From: Candidatus Neomicrothrix sp. UBA825
GTDB taxonomy: Bacteria > Actinomycetota > Acidimicrobiia > Acidimicrobiales > UBA8592
NCBI GenBank assembly: GCA_002295705.1
Contig: DBHP01000082.1
Coordinates: 1,417-8,082 of the forward strand
Length of the DNA: 6,666 nt
Direction: 5' to 3'
This document shows positions 1 through 6,200 of the stretch, one piece after another. A model generated the notes under the pieces. It was not told the origin of the DNA, did no database searches, and saw only the letters and a program-made list of their open reading frames with translations. The position numbers were made by a program, and so were the translations under genes. Within the stretch, counting starts at the first letter, position 1. Every line of letters begins with the position of its first letter.

Positions 1-492
1 GGCCTTTCAATGGAAGTCGAGGTGCATAAAAAAATCCCGCCAGGAGGAGGTCTCGGTGGCGGGTCCGCAAACGCAGCTGCCATTCTCAGATGGGCGAACT
101 ATAAAGATGAAAAGAAAGCGGTGCAACTCGGATCGGATGTCCCTTTTAATATCCGAGGCGGAAGAGCTAGTGTGTCGGGCGTTGGAGAATCTATAACTTA
201 TCTTCCCTATGAAGAGAAAACATTTACATTGATTTTGCCACCCTTTGGTTGCTCAACAGCAGATGTATACGAAAGGTGGGATGAAATGGGCGGCCCCAAA
301 TCCCCAAATGGAAACGATTTAGAACCTGCAGCTTTAGATCTATATCCAGAATTACAAAAGTGGAAAGAAATTCTAGAAGGCCACTCAAAAAAGGAAGCGC
401 GTTTAGCAGGCAGCGGATCCACTTGGTTTGTTGAAGGAAGCTATCCAGCAGAAGGGCTCATAGTCGCTACGACGACTAGAGAGAATTTCTGA
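1..492 (+). CDS. ispE: 4-diphosphocytidyl-2-C-methyl-D-erythritol kinase IspE, 3' part (5' end beyond window)
   Basis: This is the C-terminal part of the cytosolic GHMP-family kinase that phosphorylates the 2-hydroxyl of CDP-methylerythritol with ATP, a step of the MEP isoprenoid pathway. The frame is open from base 1 (Gly-Leu-Ser-Met...), so the ATG at 10 is internal; about 163 codons are visible and roughly 80-100 N-terminal residues are missing. Visible family marks are the glycine-rich ATP loop PPGGGLGGGSANAA (about nt 46-81), GSDVPFNIRGG with the conserved Asp of the active site (about nt 130-162), GNDLEPAA, and the third GHMP motif RLAGSGSTWFVEG near the C-terminus. The stretch between the ATP loop and 'SDVPF' is about nine residues shorter than in E. 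coli IspE, and the tail is also short, so this is a compact version. The stop TGA is at 490-492, and the gene converges on bS22. The identity is secure; only the 5' end is unknown. Confidence 0.93.
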   Translation, partial: GLSMEVEVHKKIPPGGGLGGGSANAAAILRWANYKDEKKAVQLGSDVPFNIRGGRASVSGVGESITYLPYEEKTFTLILPPFGCSTADVYERWDEMGGPKSPNGNDLEPAALDLYPELQKWKEILEGHSKKEARLAGSGSTWFVEGSYPAEGLIVATTTRENF

Positions 493-520
493 ACATCAAG
501 AAATCTTTTATTTAGATTTA
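493..520. terminator. Possible weak bidirectional terminator between convergent ispE and bS22
   Basis: Only 25 bp separate the two convergent stop codons. AAATCT (501-506) and AGATTT (514-519) can form a 6-bp A+T stem with a 7-base T-rich loop, and short T-rich stretches lie on the 3' side on both strands. The right arm overlaps the bS22 stop codon. The stem is weak and has no GC core or long U tract, so a terminator role is only suggested by its position. Confidence 0.3.
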
Positions 521-616
521 TTTACCGCGTTGTCTCTGCGCGCGCGTTCTCTTTAACATCTTGCGATGTTTCTTCTTCCGCATCCGCTTTCTACGCTTCT
601 TAATTAGTGAACCCAT
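518..616 (-). CDS. Small ribosomal subunit protein bS22 (AURKAIP1/COX24-domain protein), 32 aa
   Basis: Reading the minus strand from the ATG at 616-614 to the TAA at 520-518 gives a 32-residue, very basic peptide that begins MGSLIKKRRKRM, continues RKKKHRKMLKRTRAQ and ends RQRGK. This closely matches, over its whole length, the 33-residue actinobacterial protein that begins MGSVIKKRRKRM and continues with a KKKHRK core, as I recall it. That family was annotated as AURKAIP1/COX24-domain and later seen as bS22 in mycobacterial ribosomes, bound to rRNA of the 30S subunit. More than half of the residues are Lys or Arg, as expected for an rRNA-binding extension-like protein. The invariant M-G-S start supports this ATG. 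Upstream there is only a weak purine patch (GAAAG, about 3 bases before ATG), so the initiation signal is poor. The frame stays open upstream to a TGA at 685-683, so a TTG-initiated longer form is formally possible but unlikely. The gene is convergent with ispE. Confidence 0.87.
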   Translation of the reverse strand: MGSLIKKRRKRMRKKKHRKMLKRTRAQRQRGK

Positions 617-795
617 AGCTTTCGCAGAATACCCGAATAATTCAGCAATGTGGTGTTTTCGCAAGATTTCTATGAATTTTTCTCATTTGGCAGAGCAAAG
701 TAACGTAGAAAGGTATCAAGTGATAAATAAAAGATATAAATCAAGATCTGAGTGCATAGAAGCACATCAGATGCGATATGTTCGGAAGAACACAA
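617..795. other. Intergenic region between bS22 and tRNA-Gln (divergent promoter region)
   Basis: These 179 bp separate the minus-strand bS22 gene from the plus-strand tRNA-Gln, so promoters for both directions should lie here. The region is A+T-rich in the middle (about 720-745). Candidate plus-strand elements are TATAAA at 735-740, TATGTT at 777-782 (13 bases before the tRNA) and TTGGCA at 687-692. None of these pair at a standard 16-18 bp spacing, so I do not call a promoter. A plus-strand open frame runs across bS22, this spacer and the tRNA, but its composition and overlap with an RNA gene argue that it is not coding. Confidence 0.55.
746..772. repeat. Imperfect inverted repeat (hairpin) upstream of tRNA-Gln
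   Basis: ATCTGA plus GTGC (746-755) pair with GCAC (762-765) and TCAGAT (767-772), leaving one bulged A at 766 and a 6-base loop ATAGAA. This gives a 10-bp stem. On the plus strand it is not followed by a T run. Read on the minus strand, it is followed by a T-rich but interrupted stretch, so it could act as a weak terminator against antisense transcription, as an operator-like palindrome, or as a folded leader of the tRNA/prs transcript. Function is not known. Confidence 0.5.
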
Positions 796-868
796 TGGCC
801 CGTAGTTCAACTGGCGGAACGCCTGGTTTTGGTCCAGGAGGTTGCAGGTTCAAGTCCTGCCGGGCCAG
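796..868 (+). tRNA. tRNA-Gln, anticodon TTG
   Basis: A full cloverleaf can be drawn. The acceptor stem TGGCCCG (796-802) pairs perfectly with CGGGCCA (861-867), with discriminator G868. The D stem is GTTC/GAAC (805-808/817-820). The anticodon stem CCTGG/CCAGG (822-826/834-838) encloses the 7-base loop TTTTGGT, with anticodon TTG at 829-831. A 5-base variable loop follows. The T stem GCAGG/CCTGC (844-848/856-860) encloses the loop TTCAAGT. The U1-A72 first pair is typical of bacterial tRNA-Gln. The bases after the discriminator are CAA, not CCA, so the CCA tail must be added by the nucleotidyltransferase. The gene lies 19 bp before prs on the same strand and is probably cut out of the prs transcript by RNase P and a 3' processing nuclease. 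Confidence 0.97.
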
Positions 869-876
869 CAAACAAT

Positions 877-883
877 AAGGGAG
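877..883 (+). promoter_or_regulatory. Shine-Dalgarno of prs, just 8 bases after the tRNA 3' end
   Basis: AAGGGAG lies four bases before the ATG at 888 and supports that start. Because it begins only eight bases after the tRNA discriminator, tRNA 3' end maturation would leave a prs mRNA with a leader shorter than 20 bases that still keeps its ribosome site. No separate prs promoter can fit in the 19-bp gap; one would have to lie within or upstream of the tRNA gene. Confidence 0.75.
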
Positions 884-887
884 CAGC

Positions 888-1868
888 ATGGAGCTAATAA
901 CAAAAAAGCGTTTACACCTGATATCGGGGCGTTCCAACTTACCTCTAGCGAAAGAAATTGCTGAACATCTTGGAGTTGAGCTTGCCCAACCAAACCTTGC
1001 AGAATTTGCGAATGGGGAAGTCCATTGCAGATTCTCAGAGTCCGTCCGAGGTGGAGATGTATTTATAATCCAGAGTCATTCAGCATCAGAAGGGATGACA
1101 ATAAATGACTCCATCATGGAGCAATTGATCATGGTTGACGCAGCAAGACGAGCTTCGGCAAAAAGAATAACGGTTGTCTGTCCCTTTTACGGCTACGCAA
1201 GACAAGACCGTAAATCAGAGGGTCGCGAACCTATAACAGCCCGCTTATTGGCAACACTCTTTATCGCAGCTGGAGTAAATCGTATGATCTCTGTAGATCT
1301 TCATTCTGGGCAGATACAAGGATTCTTTGAAAAGCCTGTTGATCACCTTACTGCAATGCCAGTATTAGTTGATTACATGCGAACATTGGGAGATGACCTT
1401 GTGGTTATCTCGCCAGATACCGGACGAGTCAAAGTCGCAGAACGTTATGCAAGTGAACTTGCAGCAGATCTGGCAATTGTGCACAAACGTCGAGTCAAGA
1501 ATAAAAAGAACGTAGTTGAGTCCAAGGACGTCATGGGCGACGTAGACGGCCGAGTTTGTGTACTGATAGATGACATGATCGACACAGGCGGTACTATTGT
1601 CGGCGCAGCTGAGCTCCTAGCAGAAAAGGGAGCAAAAGAAGTTTTTGCCTGTACCAGCCATGGAGTATTCTCAGATCCTGCAATTGAAAGAATTCAAAAC
1701 TCTGTGATAAAGGAGGTTGCGATGACCAACACCCTTCCACTTCCAGAACACAAGCAAATTTCCAAAATAAAGGTCCTCTCCGTCGCTCAAATTATTGCAT
1801 CAGCACTTGACGCTGTTTTTGAGGACACAAGTGTAAGTGAAATTTTTGGAGGAAAGCATCTTAGCTAG
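888..1868 (+). CDS. prs: Ribose-phosphate pyrophosphokinase (PRPP synthase)
   Basis: This cytosolic enzyme transfers the pyrophosphate group of ATP to C1 of ribose 5-phosphate, making PRPP for purine, pyrimidine, histidine, tryptophan and NAD synthesis. The 326 residues have the normal length of a class I bacterial Prs, with two tandem phosphoribosyltransferase-like domains. Visible motifs are FANGEVHCRF (residues 40-49), the flexible catalytic loop YARQDRK (103-109), the metal-binding SVDLHSGQIQGFF (135-147, His139), SPDTGR (175-180) and the PRPP-binding loop DDMIDTGGT (228-236). Lys200-Arg201-Arg202 matches the conserved active-site 'KRR' segment. The start is fixed by a strong Shine-Dalgarno (877-883) and by alignment of the N-terminus with the family (LHLISGRSN). 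The gene follows tRNA-Gln directly rather than glmU, which often precedes prs in Gram-positive bacteria. No frame damage or odd residues were seen. Confidence 0.97.
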   Translation: MELITKKRLHLISGRSNLPLAKEIAEHLGVELAQPNLAEFANGEVHCRFSESVRGGDVFIIQSHSASEGMTINDSIMEQLIMVDAARRASAKRITVVCPFYGYARQDRKSEGREPITARLLATLFIAAGVNRMISVDLHSGQIQGFFEKPVDHLTAMPVLVDYMRTLGDDLVVISPDTGRVKVAERYASELAADLAIVHKRRVKNKKNVVESKDVMGDVDGRVCVLIDDMIDTGGTIVGAAELLAEKGAKEVFACTSHGVFSDPAIERIQNSVIKEVAMTNTLPLPEHKQISKIKVLSVAQIIASALDAVFEDTSVSEIFGGKHLS

Positions 1869-1963
1869 GGAAAAGGTGGTTCAGGACTCACTCACCTGTA
1901 CACTTTTGAACTGACGTAATTTCAACAGATGCACCATCTGGAAGAGCATATTTAGGTAAGCAA
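1869..1963 (+). promoter_or_regulatory. prs-rplY spacer with a small leader hairpin and a tentative promoter
   Basis: This 95-bp gap is the largest within the plus-strand gene run. CAGATG (1926-1931) and CATCTG (1935-1940) form a perfect 6-bp stem with the 3-base loop CAC, 23 bases before the rplY start. AGGTG (1874-1878) and CACCT (1893-1897) could form a longer-range 5-bp stem. TACACT (1899-1904) resembles a -10 box, but the best -35 region at the right distance (around 1877-1882) is poor. No T run follows either stem, so a terminator is unlikely. The rplY ribosome site AGGT (1954-1957) lies at normal spacing. The region may carry an rplY promoter or a translational control leader, but this is inference. 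Confidence 0.35.
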
Positions 1964-2632
1964 ATGGCAGATTTAGTATTAAACACCGAAGAAAAAACAT
2001 CAATCGGCAGCCGCTCCTCACGACGATTACGACGAGACGGGAAAGTCCCTGGTGTTTTATATGGACTAGGGCACGATCCTGAAAGTTTCAGTGTTGACTA
2101 CGCTAAGCTCAGAGAAGCGTTGACGACAGATGCCGGACTAAACGCGCTAATTCAATTGAATATCAACGGGACGAATCAACTTACAATTCTTAAAACACTA
2201 CAAAGGCACCCGGTTAAGGATGAAGTTATTCATGTAGATTTTGTGCGCGTAGATCCCAAACAGGAACTTGCAGTTGAAGTGCCAATTATTCTTGAAGGAG
2301 TAGCTAAGAAAGTTACAGATCAGAATGGAATGGTTGATCAGACAATGTTCTCTCTATCAGTTCTTTCACTACCAGATGCAATTCCCAATGAATTAACCGC
2401 AGATGTCAGCGAACTAGAAATTAATGACGCAATCAGAGTCAGTGACGTTGTCTTGCCAGAGGGAGTACGAACAGAAGTAGATCCTGAAGAAGCAATTGCA
2501 GTCGGGACTGTTACAAGGTCAACAATGGAGTCAATCGCAGCAGAAGAAGCATCCGAAGTTGAGGCTGATGAAGAAATGGAAGGCGAAACTTCCGAAGAAA
2601 CCGACGAAGCCTCGACTGAGGATAGCGAATAA
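1964..2632 (+). CDS. rplY: Large ribosomal subunit protein bL25, CTC/TL5 type
   Basis: This protein binds 5S rRNA in the central protuberance of the 50S subunit. The 222 residues show the two-domain CTC form. The N-terminal L25 domain (about 1-95) contains SRSSRRLRRDGKVPGVLYG (16-34), whose basic residues contact 5S rRNA, and the signature LKTLQRHPVKDEVIHVDF (76-93). It is followed by the TL5-type beta domain (about 100-185). A low-complexity acidic tail of about 30 residues (roughly 193-222), almost all Glu, Asp, Ser, Thr and Ala, ends the protein; such tails are common but variable in actinobacterial CTC proteins. The ATG start has AGGT at a good distance and gives the expected N-terminus. 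pth follows after 5 bp, the usual rplY-pth pairing. A second open frame over the tail is a shadow. CTC proteins are also called general stress proteins in Bacillus, but nothing here shows stress control. Confidence 0.96.
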   Translation: MADLVLNTEEKTSIGSRSSRRLRRDGKVPGVLYGLGHDPESFSVDYAKLREALTTDAGLNALIQLNINGTNQLTILKTLQRHPVKDEVIHVDFVRVDPKQELAVEVPIILEGVAKKVTDQNGMVDQTMFSLSVLSLPDAIPNELTADVSELEINDAIRVSDVVLPEGVRTEVDPEEAIAVGTVTRSTMESIAAEEASEVEADEEMEGETSEETDEASTEDSE

Positions 2633-2637
2633 ACTCC

Positions 2638-3246
2638 GTGCTGCGAAGACAGCGCAAATTCTCATCAACACCAATCCGGCTTCTTATCGTTGGGTTAGGG
2701 AACCCTGGAAAGAAATATCAAAATACCCGACACAATGTTGGCTTCGAAGTTCTGGACAGGTTTGCTAGCAAGCACGGGGGAGCGTTTAAACGAAGCAAGG
2801 AACTCGCCTTTTGCTCTGATATTCGCATTAGTGGCGAAAAGATTATTCTGGCAAAGCCAACAACTTTCATGAATGAATCTGGACTTGCAGTCCAGCAGCT
2901 TGTAAGAAAGCACGAGTTAGAAACATTAGATGATCTTCTCATTGTTCACGATGAATTGGACCTTAAGCCAGGCGTCTTGAAAGTAAAACTTTATGGAGGA
3001 TTAGCAGGCCACAACGGTTTGAAGTCAATATCAGAACATCTGAAGTCAAAGAACTTTGGTCGTTTGCGAATAGGAGTAGGGAAGCCGCCGCAATCTCAGT
3101 TAGGAAAAAACTACGTTCTCAAGCCTCCCAGTAGATCCGATAGGACAGAAATCAACACCTGTATTGAGAAAGCGACAGATGCGATTGAAGCAATTCTTTC
3201 CCATGGTTATGAAATGACAATGAACGAATTCAATCGTGAAATTTGA
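2638..3246 (+). CDS. pth: Peptidyl-tRNA hydrolase (Pth1 family)
   Basis: This cytosolic enzyme cleaves the ester bond of peptidyl-tRNAs released from stalled ribosomes, recycling tRNA. The 202 residues have the normal length, with a somewhat long N-terminus before the first strand RLLIVGLGNPG (14-24). Family residues are all visible: Asn22 in GLGNPG, the catalytic His32 in TRHNVG, Asn79 in TFMNESG, Asp105 in VHDELDL and Asn126 in GHNGLKS. The glycine-rich loop reads KLYGGLAGHNG (117-127), where E. coli has KLGGGHGGHNG, a mild departure in a variable segment. The start is GTG at 2638; it is the only possible start, because an in-frame TAG lies just upstream (2623-2625) and no other ATG, GTG or TTG precedes the core. 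There is no convincing Shine-Dalgarno, and rplY ends 5 bp before, so reinitiation by ribosomes leaving rplY is likely. mfd overlaps its 3' end. Confidence 0.95.
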   Translation: MLRRQRKFSSTPIRLLIVGLGNPGKKYQNTRHNVGFEVLDRFASKHGGAFKRSKELAFCSDIRISGEKIILAKPTTFMNESGLAVQQLVRKHELETLDDLLIVHDELDLKPGVLKVKLYGGLAGHNGLKSISEHLKSKNFGRLRIGVGKPPQSQLGKNYVLKPPSRSDRTEINTCIEKATDAIEAILSHGYEMTMNEFNREI

Positions 3247-6200
3247 TAACTACTTAAATCAGTTAGGCCAGCATCAGATAACAACAAAATTGATGCTACC
3301 GAAAACTACACAACTTGTAGTACCAGAAGTTGCCCGTAGCTGGATCATCAATTCATACATCAAAACTGTTAAAGAGAAACCTCTAGTGATAGTTACCCGT
3401 AGCGTTGAACAAGCTGAACAACTTGAGAACAACTTGACTCAAGTCAACAAATCAATCGACATAGAATTGTTACCTCCATGGGAATCATTCCCTCTCGAGA
3501 AAATTAGCCCTCAGACCCATATCATGGGGAAAAGAAATAAAGTTTTCTGGCGATTGAAGAAACAGGACTACCCCGATGTTATTATCTCAACCGCAAGATC
3601 CATATCGCAAGTGATAACTGACCAAGACATCGATAATGTGATCGATATTTCTAAAGGACATGAGTTGGACTACGACGAGTTGATAGATCGACTTTCATCT
3701 TTTGGATACAAGAGAACTTCGCAAGTAGAACGTTGCGGGGAATTTTCTATTCGAGGATCAATTATTGACATATATCCCTCAACTTATGAAGAGCCAATCC
3801 GGTTAGAGATGTGGGGAGATGAAGTTGAGCGTTTGACGACCTTTTCGACAAGAGATCAGCTTTCAAAGAATTCATTGAATAACGCTCAAATATTTCCCGC
3901 CAGCGAGCTTTGCATAACAGACGACGTGAAATCAAGAGCTCATGAACTTACCGAAGAGATGCCTTGGGGCTCAACATTTTGGGAAACCATTTCTGAAGGT
4001 GGAACATTTGACGGAATGGAAAATCTGCTGCCTTGGCTAAATCGCAAACGTAAGTCCATACTACATTTGCTTCCATCCTCAGCTCTTGTACTTTTGTTTG
4101 ACGCCAAACAGATTCAGCAACGGATAGAAAATTTAATTTCTGAAGAACAGAGCATCAGCACGATGATCTCAGAAACTTTAAGCCCTAAAGCCAAACACGG
4201 AATGCAGACGCTTCACCTCACCTTTGACGAAGTGTTTCTAAGAGAGAAAATCAGAATAGTAGAAATTAACTCCTCCTCTGCGGACCTTTCAGACCCTGAC
4301 ATAACAGTTATTACACCCGAAAGGTCCAACACTGACCCTCTCCAAATTCTCAAAGGTTTAGTCCAAGATCGGTACGACATTATTTTACTTTCAGAGAACG
4401 AGAAATCAATCAAAGCATTAAGCAGCAAACTGGCCTTGCTGGACTTCAATCCGGTAGTTCATAGCTCAGATTCGCCTGTGAAAGAAACTTCAGGAATTTC
4501 TATACTCCCCGGCGTTGATATCGCTAGCGTAATTTTCCCTGAACTGAAATTCGCAATCATTAATGAGCGCGAACTGTCGCGACGACGTCAAAGCTCACGT
4601 AAAGTCAAACGAAAATCCGATGCACCAGGTAGCGCCTTTATGGACCTACAAGAAGGGGCATTTGTAGTACACGAGCATCACGGGATAGCTATCTTTCGAG
4701 GTATTGTCAAAAGATCGCTGGCCGATGTTGAAAGAGATTATCTCTTGCTTGAATATCGGAAAGGAGACAAACTCTACGTTCCTACTGACCAGGTGTATCA
4801 GATCAGTCAATACAACAGTGGCGGTGCGCCCTCTTTAAGTCGAATGGGGGGATCTGATTGGACAAGAACCAGGTCTTCCATACGAAATGAGATAGAAAAG
4901 ATAGCTGAGGAGTTAGTTGAGCTTTATCAGCAAAGGGAGTCCCAAGACGGGTTTAGTTTTTCGACAGATTCGCCATGGCAACTGGAACTGGAAGAATCGT
5001 TTCCCTTCATCGAAACTACTGATCAAGTTACCGCAATGAATGATGTCAAAAGTGATATGGAGCGGAAGATGCCAATGGATAGGCTTGTATGTGGCGACGT
5101 TGGATTCGGGAAAACAGAAATAGCTTTACGAGCAGCTTTCAAAGCCGCGCAGGACAGCAAACAGGTAGCGGTGCTCGTTCCAACAACTCTTCTAGCCCAG
5201 CAGCACTACCAAACATTCACTGAAAGATTAGACCCCTTCCCTATTCAAGTCGCTGTTCTTAGTAGATTCCTAACTAACAAAGAAACCAAACAAGTAATCG
5301 CCAAGTTACATGCTGGTGAAATAGACCTCATCATCGGAACTCACCGACTCCTATCAGAGGATATTAAATTTAAAGATCTTGGCTTACTCATAATTGATGA
5401 GGAACAAAGATTCGGAGTAACACACAAAGAGAAGATTAAGTCATTAAGAACCAATGTCGATGTCTTAACCCTAACAGCGACACCGATACCTCGAACACTT
5501 GAGATGAGTCTTACAGGGATAAGGGACCTAACACTTCTCAATACGCCACCAACCGATAGAAAGCCGATCATGACTTTCGTGGGGGAGTACGAGAACTCAA
5601 TAGTCTCATCTGCCATCCGGCGTGAGATCCTCAGAGACGGTCAGGTTTTCTTTGTGCATAATAAAATCTCCGACATCGAGGTCATAGCGGACAAGCTACG
5701 GGAGCAAATACCATCGGCAAGAATAGCTACAGCTCATGGGCAAATGGATGAAGGGCTTCTTGAACAAACAGTCATCGACTTCTGGGAAAAAAAATACGAT
5801 GTTTTAGTATGCACGACAATTATCGAGTCAGGTATAGACATGCCCTCTGTCAACACGCTAATTGTTGATAACGCCGACAGAATGGGGCTAGGGCAACTTC
5901 ACCAATTGCGAGGACGTGTAGGGCGGTCAGGGACAAAAGCTTATGCATATCTTCTCACTCCCAAAGGCCACAATCTAACAGAAGACGCAATTGAGCGACT
6001 AAAGACGGTCGGAGAGACATCAGAGCTTGGATCAGGTTTTAAAATCGCGATGAGAGACCTTGAAATCCGAGGTGCAGGAAACTTGCTTGGCACGGGACAG
6101 TCAGGGCACATAGCAGCTGTCGGATATGATCTCTACTGCAAACTAGTGAAAGAAGCAGTTGAAGAATTAAAACATATTCCTAAAGAGACTCAGCAAGAGA

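Noticed and set aside
518..664. N-terminally longer bS22 starting from TTG at 664-662, giving an upstream segment with HIAELFGYSAKA, which looks like a helix-turn-helix
   Set aside because: The family start M-G-S is invariant and matches the ATG at 616-614. The upstream frame meets a TGA after only a short stretch and has no ribosome site. The resemblance to an excisionase-like helix is too short to trust.
746..772. The hairpin as a rho-independent terminator for plus-strand transcription
   Set aside because: It is followed by a mixed sequence without a T run on the plus strand, and no plus-strand gene lies close upstream.
561..878. 105-codon plus-strand open frame spanning the bS22 gene, the spacer and tRNA-Gln
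   Set aside because: It runs antisense to a recognisable bS22 gene and through a complete tRNA, has a biased Phe/Arg/Ser-rich composition that mirrors the antisense of a Lys/Arg-rich gene, and resembles no family I know.
1869..1963. A terminator between prs and rplY
   Set aside because: The small stem-loop is followed by purine-rich sequence and the rplY ribosome site, with no T tract.
2496..2768. 90-codon frame overlapping the end of rplY and the start of pth
   Set aside because: Its Lys-rich part is a frame-shifted reading of the GAA/GAG-rich acidic tail of rplY, and it overlaps two well-supported genes.
5391..5410. DEEQ in place of DEEH in Mfd motif II as a sign of lost activity
   Set aside because: DEEQ is, as I recall, also found in Bacillus Mfd and other Gram-positive versions, and all other ATPase motifs are intact.
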